A DNA stretch of 64,000 nucleotides, taken from the NCBI GenBank assembly GCA_024278835.1, contig JAJRSK010000033.1:62001-126000 (forward strand). Reading direction: 5' to 3'. The position numbers were made by a program, and so were the translations under genes. The notes beneath the pieces are model-generated. The model was not told the origin of the DNA. It searched no databases and was given only the letters and a program-made list of their open reading frames with translations. This document shows, one piece after another, positions 24,823 through 33,234 of the stretch. This DNA comes from Campylobacterales bacterium (GTDB taxonomy: Bacteria > Campylobacterota > Campylobacteria > Campylobacterales > QNZT01). The first letter of the stretch is position 1; each line of letters starts with the position of its first letter.

Positions 24823-24853
24823 ATTATAATTTAACTGTGTAGTATTTGTGTAG
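24823..24853 (-). promoter_or_regulatory. Promoter with a box shared with the GKCG-peptide cluster
   Basis: On the minus strand CTACACAAATACTAC (24853-24839) lies ten bases before a TATAAT (24828-24823). The box differs at one of 15 positions from that at 15193-15207, which also stands just before a TATAAT (twelve bases). TGTGTAG is also directly repeated here. Confidence 0.55.
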
Positions 24854-24930
24854 CCAAAAGAATATCCTTATTTAAAAAGTTGACTGCACAGTCCCAATCT
24901 TTGAGATAAAATCTATACATTCCTTTTTGT

Positions 24931-26265
24931 CTATATCAACTCCTTTCCATTGCTTAGAACCAATTTTCTAATCTTCTCTTCATCTATGATACTCTCATCA
25001 TATTTAATCACCAAAATATGTTCTGTATCATTAATATACCACTCTGTGCATCCTTCTAGTTGATGAAGTTCAGAGTGTTTAGCACTATCTGTATCAGAAA
25101 TAGGCATATAAAGAACTTTAGTTTTTGCTGGATTATCAAGCGAAAATATCATCATAGCCCATCCGATACATAAAACAATAATACCATAAGAGATATTGCT
25201 CAAAGAAGTGACATCTAATAGCACTCCTCCAATAAAACCGCCTACAAATGTTCCAAAATAACCAAAACTATTAAAAATTCCTAAAACTTTTCCCCTTTGA
25301 TGTACTTTTGCATATTTTGAAGCGAGTGCTTGTAAAATCGGTTCTTGAAGATTAAATCCTATAAAAAAGATGATAATCCCTGAAGCAAACATGAGATAAG
25401 TTTGACTTAATCCTATAATCAGATATGCTATTGATAAAAAGAGAATACCCAAAAGTAGAATGAGTTTATAACTACCTTTTTTTTCAGCAATCATCGCTGC
25501 TGGACCCATTACTAATATTCCCACAATCATAGAAGGGAGATAAATTTTGTATAGTTCTGTTTTGTCCCAACCATAGTTTTGAATTAAGACAATAGGAATA
25601 ATCATAAAGGCAAAAGTCATAAATCCCTTTACAAAGAAATTAGTAAAATTCATCTTCATAAGATTTTTGTTTTCAAAGAATTTGAATGAGTCACTCTCCT
25701 GATAAGTGTGTTTAATGATTGGTGGATTAGATACATATTTTAAAAGAATCACAATAGAAAAAAGTGCCAAAAAGGCAACCATAAAAAAGAGTGTAGAAAC
25801 TCCACCAAAGTGAGCTGCAATCATAGGACCAGCTACCATAGAAAGAGCAAATGCCATACCTATACTCCCTCCCATAATGGCCATGGCTTTACCCCGTTCT
25901 TCTTCATTAACTACATCACTAATTGTTGCGGTAATCACTGAACCAATTGCTCCTGCACCTTGAAGAAGTCGTCCAATAAGTAAGGTATAGATATCTGTTG
26001 CAACACCTGCAACGATGGAACCTATAGCAAAGATAATTAAACCAATAATAATACTTTTTTTACGACCAATTTTATCACTCATCGTGCCAAAAGGGACTTG
26101 GAAAAGCATCTGAGTAAGTGCATACCCTCCAATAATAATTCCTACCATTGTATGATTTGAATTTGGCATATTGAGTGCATAAAGAGAAAGTACGGGTAGC
26201 ACGATGAAAAGTCCAAACATACGTAGCGAGATGATAATGTTAAGTGGCAAAATTTTTTTAAACAC
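24931..26265 (-). CDS. YajR-like MFS transporter with C-terminal YAM-type domain
   Basis: A 444-residue carrier with 12 predicted membrane helices. The loop after TM2 has GTMSDKIGRKKSIIIG, and the TM4-5 region has GRLLQGAGAIGSVITATISDV, the MFS motifs A and B/C. After about residue 385 a soluble tail of about 60 residues (CTEWYINDTEHILVIKYDES) resembles the small alpha-beta YAM domain of E. coli YajR. The start is a GTG at 26265 with AAGGAAC upstream. The substrate is unknown. It is a single gene with about 240 bases of non-coding DNA upstream. Confidence 0.85.
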   Translation of the reverse strand: MFKKILPLNIIISLRMFGLFIVLPVLSLYALNMPNSNHTMVGIIIGGYALTQMLFQVPFGTMSDKIGRKKSIIIGLIIFAIGSIVAGVATDIYTLLIGRLLQGAGAIGSVITATISDVVNEEERGKAMAIMGGSIGMAFALSMVAGPMIAAHFGGVSTLFFMVAFLALFSIVILLKYVSNPPIIKHTYQESDSFKFFENKNLMKMNFTNFFVKGFMTFAFMIIPIVLIQNYGWDKTELYKIYLPSMIVGILVMGPAAMIAEKKGSYKLILLLGILFLSIAYLIIGLSQTYLMFASGIIIFFIGFNLQEPILQALASKYAKVHQRGKVLGIFNSFGYFGTFVGGFIGGVLLDVTSLSNISYGIIVLCIGWAMMIFSLDNPAKTKVLYMPISDTDSAKHSELHQLEGCTEWYINDTEHILVIKYDESIIDEEKIRKLVLSNGKELI

Positions 26266-26507
26266 AGTTGTTCCTTATAGCGTAAAATTCTATGTAATAT
26301 ATAACCAAATGATATAATTATTATAAATTAAATTAGTTAACCAGATTTAAACAATAGTGTTAAATTCAAATTATTACATAAAGGATAAATAAAACGAAGA
26401 ACTGAGCATGATTGCAACTGCAGCGTGATGGTACTTAGTACACAAAGGAGAAATTTCATAAAACAATAAGTTACCCTAAAGACTCATATCACCATAGAGA
26501 AACCCCT

Positions 26508-27308
26508 CTACCACCCAATAATCAAAAATATCGCAGCGATAAAATAGTCCAACACAAACACCATGATTGCCGAGTAAACCACCGCAGTCGTTGTTGCTCT
26601 TCCAACGCCTCTGGCTCCACCGTGCGTATGATATCCTATATAGGTGCCAATAGTACCTATCATAAAACCAAAGAAAAAACCTTTCGCAATTCCTGTAAAG
26701 ATATCACTCAATGAAAGATACATATTGATAGTATTTAAAAACGCTGTCTCATTGACGCCTAACATATAGACGGATATAAGATAAGCAGCCATATTACCCA
26801 ACACATCAAAAAGTATGATAAGGATAGGTAATGCTAGTGTGGTAGCCACGATGCGAGGTACTAAAAGATATTTACGTGAATCTACTGCCAAGGTATCTAG
26901 CGCATCTATCTGTTCTGTCACACGCATACTCCCTAGCTCCGCTGCCATTGCAGAGATTGCACGAGAAGTGAGCATCAAGCCTGCAAAAACAGGTCCCAAC
27001 TCTCTGGTGATAGAGATAAAGATAGGAAAGCCCATCATGTTTTCCGCGCCAAACTGGTGAAATCCTTGATAGAGTTGCACCGCAGAAACCATCCCCGCAA
27101 AGATACCTGTGAGGGAGATAACACCCACCGAGCCTATCCCTACGATAACAAGTTGTTCATAAATCTCTTTCATTCTAAAAGGAGGCACAACAGCAAGCTT
27201 AATCATCTGCCATTGAAAGAGAGTAAACTTACCAAGTTCCCCTAAGACACTCATAAAATATAAAAAACTTTTACCTAAATATGCAAAAAAATGTTCTAAA
27301 GTACTCAA
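26508..27308 (-). CDS. MlaE/YrbE-family ABC transporter permease
   Basis: A 266-residue permease of the Mla (retrograde lipid transport) type. The core LTGIFAGMVSAVQLYQGF, ITRELGPVFAGLMLTSRAISAMAAELGSM and IDALDTLAVD match MlaE proteins, which shuttle phospholipid between MCE proteins and the inner membrane. The start is a TTG at 27308 with GGGGTTAAA upstream. No ATPase (mlaF) or MCE gene is in the window on this side; they may lie elsewhere. It diverges from fliL. Confidence 0.9.
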   Translation of the reverse strand: MSTLEHFFAYLGKSFLYFMSVLGELGKFTLFQWQMIKLAVVPPFRMKEIYEQLVIVGIGSVGVISLTGIFAGMVSAVQLYQGFHQFGAENMMGFPIFISITRELGPVFAGLMLTSRAISAMAAELGSMRVTEQIDALDTLAVDSRKYLLVPRIVATTLALPILIILFDVLGNMAAYLISVYMLGVNETAFLNTINMYLSLSDIFTGIAKGFFFGFMIGTIGTYIGYHTHGGARGVGRATTTAVVYSAIMVFVLDYFIAAIFLIIGW

Positions 27309-27384
27309 TTTAACCCCAATTTGTCTGAAAAATGCAAAATAAAACTAACTTTGTGCAAAAAAACTAAACTTTTTTCTAAACTGC

Positions 27385-27395
27385 ACGATATAGTT
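27385..27395 (+). promoter_or_regulatory. Candidate sigma-28-type -10 element for fliL
   Basis: ACGATATAGTT includes CGATAT, which fits the sigma-28 -10 consensus (CGATWT) described in Campylobacter. It lies about 55 bases before fliL, with TAAACT about 17 bases further up. The same 11-mer occurs before the small membrane protein gene (28491-28501). Confidence 0.35.
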
Positions 27396-27449
27396 TGTAA
27401 GCAAGTATAAAATAAAAAGTTATTAATCATAACACAAGGAAGGGAAATC

Positions 27450-27992
27450 ATGGCTGAAGCAGTAGAAACTCCAGAAGTAGCAGTAGAGGCAAAAAAAGGT
27501 GGATCCAATATATTACTTATCATCGTAGTAGTGATGTTATTTTTGATTTTAGCAGGAGGCGCGGCAGCGGCTTATTTTATGTTAAATGAAGATACAGAAG
27601 TTTTAGATGATGCACAACAGGCAAAACAGACGCAAGTAGTTGCAGCAGCAAAACAAACATCAACGACAAGAAGTACAGACTATTCACAAATAGGCCCTAT
27701 GTATCCAATGGATCAATTTATCGTCAACCTCTATAATGAGGGTAGTAGCAGATATCTTAAATCTACTATAAACTTTGAGCTTTCCGTAGCAGAACTCAGC
27801 GTAGAGATGGATACCAAAAAACCTCTCATTCGTGATATTGTCATCAAAACACTCTCAGCGAAGACTTATGAAGAGATAAGTACAATTCGTGGAAAAGAGA
27901 ATTTAAAGGATGAACTCGTGTCTAAAATCAATCAAGTTTTGACAGATGGACAAATCAACAATGTTTTCTTTACGGACTTTGTGATTCAATGA
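27450..27992 (+). CDS. fliL: Flagellar basal-body protein FliL
   Basis: A 180-residue single-pass inner-membrane protein: a short cytoplasmic N-terminus, one strong transmembrane helix (residues about 24-46, LLIIVVVMLFLILAGG) and a periplasmic domain with YPMDQFIVNLYNEGSSRYLKSTI and a final NNVFFTDFVIQ, the hallmarks of FliL. It forms rings around the stator and supports torque. GGAAGGGAAATC precedes the ATG. Its stop overlaps the acpS start, a pairing seen in other Campylobacterota. Confidence 0.94.
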   Translation: MAEAVETPEVAVEAKKGGSNILLIIVVVMLFLILAGGAAAAYFMLNEDTEVLDDAQQAKQTQVVAAAKQTSTTRSTDYSQIGPMYPMDQFIVNLYNEGSSRYLKSTINFELSVAELSVEMDTKKPLIRDIVIKTLSAKTYEEISTIRGKENLKDELVSKINQVLTDGQINNVFFTDFVIQ

Positions 27993-28360
27993 TAGGCATC
28001 GATATCGTTTCGATCAAACGATTTGAAAAGTTTCTAGAAAAAAAGAGTGCCCTTTCTAAATATCTTAGTGACGAGGAAATACTTCTCGTCACTTCCCCCT
28101 CAACCGCAGCAGGATTTTTTGCAACAAAAGAAGCCATTTCAAAAGCACTCGGAACAGGGATAGGCGAAAAATGTAGCTTTAAAGACATCAAAATCCACAA
28201 AGATGCAAAGGGTGCACCATTCTACACACTCTCCTCCCATATTATAGAAGCCTTTGGTATCACAGAGACTGCTCTTTCTATCGCACATGATGGTGGATTT
28301 GCTATCGCCGTAGCAGTGATAAAAACCCAAAAAACCTTACCCAGACCAATTTCTCACTAA
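27989..28360 (+). CDS. acpS: Holo-[acyl-carrier-protein] synthase
   Basis: A 123-residue phosphopantetheinyl transferase. MIGIDIVSIKRFEKF provides the catalytic Asp, and FFATKEAISKALGTGI provides the Glu and Lys that bind Mg2+-CoA. It attaches the 4'-phosphopantetheine arm to acyl carrier protein. ATG overlaps the fliL TGA (ATGATA), so expression is coupled to the flagellar gene. A hairpin with AAAGGCTT and AAGCCTTT arms (about 28383-28434) downstream may stop transcription. Confidence 0.94.
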   Translation: MIGIDIVSIKRFEKFLEKKSALSKYLSDEEILLVTSPSTAAGFFATKEAISKALGTGIGEKCSFKDIKIHKDAKGAPFYTLSSHIIEAFGITETALSIAHDGGFAIAVAVIKTQKTLPRPISH

Positions 28361-28524
28361 AAGTTACAAAAAAAATATTTAAAGGCTTGCAATAAAAAAC
28401 TATTAACTTCAATAATTTAAATAAAGCCTTTATTTCACTCCTCGATAGCCTAAAAATAGTACTTTTCCCCTAATGTCTTCACATATCTAGACGATATAGT
28501 TATAGACACAAAGGGGAAATAACT

Positions 28525-28698
28525 ATGAAAAAAACAAGTATCATAATGGCACCACTATTTGCAGCGGTTGTCATGCTATTATCTATCGGAGCCGTGGGAG
28601 AACTCTTTGCCAGCCTATTTGCAAAAGTCAAAAACCGCTTCACCATTACTTCATCTGCTACACAAAGCACATCCGAACAAGCCGTACAACTCAAATAA
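28525..28698 (+). CDS. Small single-pass membrane protein (57 aa), unknown function
   Basis: ATG at 28525 with AAGGGGAAATAACT upstream, TAA at 28698. One hydrophobic helix (MAPLFAAVVMLLSIGAV) is followed by a short basic-polar tail (AKVKNRFTITSS). No cleavage site is evident, so it is a bitopic micro-protein. A hairpin terminator follows directly, so it is its own transcript. The upstream gap has the same ACGATATAGTT as fliL. A comparable tiny gene follows at 28827. No family is recognised. Confidence 0.6.
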   Translation: MKKTSIIMAPLFAAVVMLLSIGAVGELFASLFAKVKNRFTITSSATQSTSEQAVQLK

Positions 28699-28701
28699 TC
28701 C

Positions 28702-28731
28702 TATAAAAGGTTCTTAACTGAATCTTTTATA
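28702..28731 (+). terminator. Terminator after the 57-aa membrane protein
   Basis: TATAAAAG and CTTTTATA pair over a 14-base loop, followed by AAAAATC. The stem is AT-rich. Confidence 0.5.
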
Positions 28732-28826
28732 AAAATCATAAATAATTAAAGATATTTACTTTTTATTAAGGAATATGTAATATACTTTATTTATAACATT
28801 TTAGTTATTGTAATAAGGAGTATGTT

Positions 28827-29030
28827 ATGAAAAAAAAAATTAATATCGCATATCTTAGTGCATGGATGGTTTTTGTTGTTGCCCTACTCGTCATTTCTGT
28901 AGTTCGCGACAATATCAGCTCTCTCTTTGGCAAGCTAAGTAGCAGACAAAAAGTAAAAAAGAGAAGCTACAAACGGGCAACTATGCCAAGAAACTATGTC
29001 ATTACTCAAAGAAGACAATTATTGGCATAA
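28827..29030 (+). CDS. Small basic membrane protein (67 aa), unknown function
   Basis: A 67-residue protein with one transmembrane helix (AYLSAWMVFVVALLVISVV, residues about 8-26) and a strongly basic tail (KVKKRSYKRATMPRNYV). AAGGAGTATGTT precedes the ATG. It resembles its neighbour at 28525 in architecture (tiny, one helix, SLFGKL/SLFAKV segment after the helix), so the two may be diverged paralogues. A 12-bp hairpin follows. Function unknown. Confidence 0.6.
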   Translation: MKKKINIAYLSAWMVFVVALLVISVVRDNISSLFGKLSSRQKVKKRSYKRATMPRNYVITQRRQLLA

Positions 29031-29037
29031 TAAAATC

Positions 29038-29076
29038 ACTTAAAAATTTATTTATCGTAAAAAAAAATTTTTAAGT
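29038..29076 (+). terminator. Terminator after the 67-aa membrane protein
   Basis: ACTTAAAAATTT (29038-29049) pairs perfectly with AAATTTTTAAGT (29065-29076). It lies 28 bases before metG. Confidence 0.6.
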
Positions 29077-29103
29077 AACATTTGAGTAAAATATCCTAAA
29101 AAC

Positions 29104-31047
29104 ATGGATATAACTCAAATGTCAGAAACTTGCCACAAAGTCACTATCACCACCCCTATCTATTATGTCAATGACATACCACACATCGGTCACGCGTATA
29201 CCACTATCATTGCAGATACACTCGCGCGCTATTCTCGCCTCAAAGGACATGAAACACGTTTTATCACAGGCACTGATGAACATGGTCAAAAGATAGAAGA
29301 AGCAGCCAAAAGCAGAGGAAAATCTCCCCAAGCCTATGCCGATGAAATCTCTGGAAAATTTAAAACACTTTGGGATGAATTTGATATCTCTTATGATACA
29401 TTTATCCGTACTACAGATGAAAAACATAAAAAAGGTGTACAAAAAGCCTTTGAGACTATGTATAACAATGGTGATATCTATAAGGATGAATATGAAGGCT
29501 TTTACTGCGTAAGCTGTGAGACTTTTTTCACCCAAACACAACTTTTAGAAGATGAGTGTTGTCCTGATTGTGGTAAACAAACTTCTATCGTCAAAGAAGA
29601 GAGCTACTTTTTCAAACTTTCCAAATACGAGGATAGACTGCTTGCCTGGTATGAAGAGAAAGAAGATTGTGTTTTACCAAAGGGTAAGAAAAATGAAGTC
29701 ATCAACTTTGTCAAACAAGGGCTGCATGACCTCTCTATCACCAGAACGAGTTTTGATTGGGGTGTGAAACTACCCGACTCTTTACATGACCCAAAACATG
29801 TTATGTATGTATGGCTTGACGCACTCATGAACTATATCACAGCCCTTGGATATGGTGATGATGAGAGATACATGGAGTTTGCAGACAACATGACGCACCT
29901 AGTAGGTAAGGATATCCTACGTTTTCACGCGATTTATTGGCCAGCATTTTTGATGAGTTTAGACTTGCCACTTCCCAAACATATCGCAGCCCATGGTTGG
30001 TGGACACGAAATGGCGAAAAGATTAGTAAATCAAAAGGCAATGTCGTCGATCCTCGTGAAGTAGCCAATGCTTATGGACTTGAAAACTTTCGTTACTTTT
30101 TGATGCGCGAAGTACCCTTTGGTCAAGATGGAGATTTTTCTCAAAAAGCACTCATTGACCGCATCAACTCAGACCTTGGCAATGACTTAGGAAACCTCAT
30201 GAACCGTATCATCGGTATGAGTGGCAAATACAGTGACTTAGTCATCGACTCTAGCAACGTACGCACCTATCATGATAAAGAGCTCAAAGAAGCCGAAGCA
30301 CTCTTAGAAAATATAGAAGAGTATATCTACCAGATGCAACTAAATCGCTACTTAGAAACACTCTGGAAAGTGCTTACCATCGCCAATCAAGCCATCACAA
30401 CCCACGAACCATGGGTAAAAATGAAAGAAGGAAAAACAGAAGAAGCAATGGCACTTGTTGCCTTGGTAGCAAATCTACTTGCGCGTGTTGCTATTTTATT
30501 GAGTCCAGTCATGCCTAAAACTTGTGATAAAATCGCTACGGCAATGGGCTTTAGTATAAATACAAAAACCTATCAATCACTCTATCATGATAGAGCACTT
30601 TTAGAGACATTTACTATTCAGAAACTTCCTGCACTCTTTCCACGCATAGAAGAAGAGGTTTTAGCAGTCAAAGAGGTAGTCTCAGCAAAAAAAGAAAAAA
30701 AGAAAAAAGAAAAAACTGACGGCATCATCACCATCGATCAATTTTTTGAGACAAAACTCAAAATCGGTACTATCCTCACAGCACAAGAGGTCAAAAAAAG
30801 TGATAGACTCCTACAACTCACCGTCGATGTCGGAGAAGATGAACCACGCCAAGTCATCGCAGGTATCAAAGAGTACTATAATCCTGCAGACTTAGTAGAC
30901 ACCCAAGTCTGTATCGTAGCAAACCTCAAACCAGCCAAAATCATGGGAATGCTCAGCCAAGGGATGCTTTTAGCTGCCAAAGATAAAGAGGGGCTCTCCC
31001 TCATGCGTCCAGAAAAACCTAAAAAGAGCGGCACACCGGTCGGATGA
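29104..31047 (+). CDS. metG: Methionyl-tRNA synthetase with C-terminal tRNA-binding domain
   Basis: A 647-residue class I synthetase. HIGH-type PHIGH is at residues 26-30, zinc knuckles CVSC and CCPDCG lie near 137-160, and KISKSKG is near 303-309. After a Lys-rich linker (KKEKKKKEKTDG, near 530-545) a C-terminal EMAPII/Trbp111-like domain (FETKLKIGTI, ending VCIVANLKPAKIMGMLSQGM) assists tRNA binding and dimerisation. An ATG five codons later is an alternative start. The stop overlaps the next gene (ATGA-like GGATGAC). Two TATCATGATA copies encode Tyr-His-Asp. Confidence 0.96.
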   Translation: MDITQMSETCHKVTITTPIYYVNDIPHIGHAYTTIIADTLARYSRLKGHETRFITGTDEHGQKIEEAAKSRGKSPQAYADEISGKFKTLWDEFDISYDTFIRTTDEKHKKGVQKAFETMYNNGDIYKDEYEGFYCVSCETFFTQTQLLEDECCPDCGKQTSIVKEESYFFKLSKYEDRLLAWYEEKEDCVLPKGKKNEVINFVKQGLHDLSITRTSFDWGVKLPDSLHDPKHVMYVWLDALMNYITALGYGDDERYMEFADNMTHLVGKDILRFHAIYWPAFLMSLDLPLPKHIAAHGWWTRNGEKISKSKGNVVDPREVANAYGLENFRYFLMREVPFGQDGDFSQKALIDRINSDLGNDLGNLMNRIIGMSGKYSDLVIDSSNVRTYHDKELKEAEALLENIEEYIYQMQLNRYLETLWKVLTIANQAITTHEPWVKMKEGKTEEAMALVALVANLLARVAILLSPVMPKTCDKIATAMGFSINTKTYQSLYHDRALLETFTIQKLPALFPRIEEEVLAVKEVVSAKKEKKKKEKTDGIITIDQFFETKLKIGTILTAQEVKKSDRLLQLTVDVGEDEPRQVIAGIKEYYNPADLVDTQVCIVANLKPAKIMGMLSQGMLLAAKDKEGLSLMRPEKPKKSGTPVG

Positions 31048-32042
31048 CATTTGAGAGTCTATGTAAAATTGTGGATGGGGTCTGTTTAAACTCCCCTGCT
31101 GTCAATGCCTATGAAAAGATAGAGACAAAGCCCCATCTTATCAAAAGAGGAGATTTGTTTGTAGGCTCTGACAGAGAAGCTATTATACAAGCTGTCGAAA
31201 ATGGTGCTTATGGCATTTTACACGATGACGATACTATCATGATAGATGAAGAAGTGGCTTGGTTAAAAGTTGATTCTACAGATAATGCCCTTATCAAACT
31301 TTTACGTTTTTCACTACTTAAATCTGATTTTTCTTTTACACTTTTTTCTCCTATTCAGTATGCTTTACTCAAAAAATTAGTCCCTAAATCATTACTATTT
31401 TTAGAAGCAAAAACATCAGACAACTTTAAAAAAATTCTTTCTGCCCAAAAAGGTTCTCACTTTATCTCACAAGATGAGCTGTTTTTAAGCTCAGTCTATC
31501 CCGAATATACAAGCTACAATGATAAGCATATTTATCCGATACAACTCACACATAAAACACTTTTTTTAAGCTCATTCACCTATCATGATAAGCACTATGA
31601 AGATATCAAAATCCCCTCCCTTTTCATCCAAGATTTAACCTCAGTACTTCATTACTTAGACGAATATCACTTGCATTATGAATTGGAGAAGCTTGACTTC
31701 ACCCAACATTTTCAACCTCTCTTTATCAGTAATCGCTTGACAATACGTCCCTTTGGACATTCAGAACATGCCTTTATCGTGCAAAGTGATAGCACTAAAA
31801 TTATTCCATCACTAAACTATATAAACAACGTGGCAACCTGGGCAAATATCTTGCTATTTTTACCAAAAGAAGTCAAAATACAATTAGACACAAAGATAAC
31901 AACACACCATTACGATACATTAGAGGAAGTAAAAAATATAGAGGTTGATAAATTTAATTTTATTTTAATTTTAGCTAATTATAATGAACTATCTAACTTG
32001 TTAGAAAATAGCAAACAAGAGAAACATATTTCTCTATTTTAG
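31044..32042 (+). CDS. Protein with MurE/MurF-type N-terminal domain, no ATPase
   Basis: A 332-residue cytoplasmic protein coupled to metG by a four-base overlap. Its first 90 residues (ETKPHLIKRGDLFVGSDREA, then AVENGAYGILHDDD) follow the N-terminal UDP-substrate-binding domain of MurE/MurF ligases (S-R-x-V-x-x-G-D-L-F-V-A, then A-x-x-x-G-A). The ATP-binding GTNGK motif of Mur ligases is absent, and the rest is not recognised. It may be a degenerate or regulatory Mur-ligase relative. Two copies of the repeated palindrome are inside (31235, 31581). Confidence 0.55.
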   Translation: MTFESLCKIVDGVCLNSPAVNAYEKIETKPHLIKRGDLFVGSDREAIIQAVENGAYGILHDDDTIMIDEEVAWLKVDSTDNALIKLLRFSLLKSDFSFTLFSPIQYALLKKLVPKSLLFLEAKTSDNFKKILSAQKGSHFISQDELFLSSVYPEYTSYNDKHIYPIQLTHKTLFLSSFTYHDKHYEDIKIPSLFIQDLTSVLHYLDEYHLHYELEKLDFTQHFQPLFISNRLTIRPFGHSEHAFIVQSDSTKIIPSLNYINNVATWANILLFLPKEVKIQLDTKITTHHYDTLEEVKNIEVDKFNFILILANYNELSNLLENSKQEKHISLF

Positions 32043-32058
32043 GAGTAAAGTAACCTAC

Positions 32059-33222
32059 ATGAATCCCGATTCGAGCGCGCGTGTGAGTAACACGCAACAA
32101 TTTATAGGCAACTACTGGGATATCTTTGGTGGACTTCTCTTTTTGGGGCTTACTTACTTACTACATTTTTCTCATCTACCTATGCTATCTACATTAACCT
32201 CCGCGATTGCTATCATATTTTTTTCTATCACCGTATCTGAAGTAGCAGAGATATTGGCAGAGAGGCTAGGTGAGCCATATGGCTCTTATGTACTTACGTT
32301 CACCGCTGTTGCTGTAGAAATCATCTTACTTTTTTCTATCATGTTACAAAGTGTCAACTCTCCAGAAGCGATGGAAACAGTTAAGGGTGGTATCATCTCC
32401 GCAGTCATCGTTGATATGAATGTACTTTTGGGACTTGCCGTCTTTATAGGGGGACTCTCCTTTACCGAACAACAACACAATGAAGATACCTCTAGTTCTT
32501 ATACCACCATCCTCTATGTAGCATCCCTTTCACTACTAGTCCCTAGTATCTTAGGACACAGTAACCACTCATTGGAAGTGGTAAGAAGTGCCAGTTATCT
32601 CATCGGAGGATTACTCTTTTTGTTTTATATCACTATTTTGATTTTCCAGACAAAAACCCACACACATTTTTTCAAATCGACCGCAAGAAGTAGAATGTTC
32701 CGTTTTAAACAACGCTTAGCTGAAGATGGAGAAGATGAAGAACATCATCATAACTATATCTTTGATAAGCTTTCTACCTCACTAAACTTTTTCGCTATCT
32801 TTATCCTTATCGCACTGATTGGTGTTTTAGCGGAGATTTTTGCCCATGATGGATTAATGCTTTTTGCTGAGTTTGGTATCTCAGCCGGTCTTGCGGGTCT
32901 CACTATCGCCATAATTTCTGTTTCACCTGAGATATTTACTGCCGTAAAAGCCGCTAAAAATGACCAAATCCAACGTGTCGTCAATATCGCCATGGGTGCT
33001 TCAACCGTCTCTATCCTTCTCACCGTACCAGCCCTTCTTATCCTTGGATATTTTTCGGGGGTACCATTGACACTAAACTTCAACCCACTGGAAATCGGCG
33101 CACTCATCTTTACCATCCTTTTGGCATGGAAGACAACAGATGATGGAGAGACAAACTACTTTGAAGGGATATCCCATATGATGCTCTTTTTATCTTATGC
33201 CGTTATCGCCGGATTATACTAA
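32059..33222 (+). CDS. ChaA-like Ca2+(Na+)/H+ antiporter
   Basis: A 387-residue integral membrane protein of the CaCA superfamily. It has two inverted repeats of about five helices, each with the alpha-repeat motif: FSITVSEVAEILAERLGEPYG in the first half and ISVSPEIFTAVKAAKNDQIQRVVNIAMG in the second. Between them lies an acidic His-rich loop (EDGEDEEHHHN) that could bind Ca2+. The family expels Ca2+ or Na+ in exchange for protons. AGGAG stands eleven bases before the ATG. The next gene (TRAP binding protein) starts 12 bases after the stop. Confidence 0.9.
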   Translation: MNPDSSARVSNTQQFIGNYWDIFGGLLFLGLTYLLHFSHLPMLSTLTSAIAIIFFSITVSEVAEILAERLGEPYGSYVLTFTAVAVEIILLFSIMLQSVNSPEAMETVKGGIISAVIVDMNVLLGLAVFIGGLSFTEQQHNEDTSSSYTTILYVASLSLLVPSILGHSNHSLEVVRSASYLIGGLLFLFYITILIFQTKTHTHFFKSTARSRMFRFKQRLAEDGEDEEHHHNYIFDKLSTSLNFFAIFILIALIGVLAEIFAHDGLMLFAEFGISAGLAGLTIAIISVSPEIFTAVKAAKNDQIQRVVNIAMGASTVSILLTVPALLILGYFSGVPLTLNFNPLEIGALIFTILLAWKTTDDGETNYFEGISHMMLFLSYAVIAGLY

Positions 33223-33234
33223 TAAAGGTCTATC

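Noticed and set aside
26433-26477. Short frame reading MMVLSTQRRNFIKQ then stop, like the start of a Tat signal
   Set aside because: Only 14 codons with no continuation in any frame; too short to support more than a possible fossil in the 242-base gap 26266-26507, which otherwise holds AT-rich DNA.
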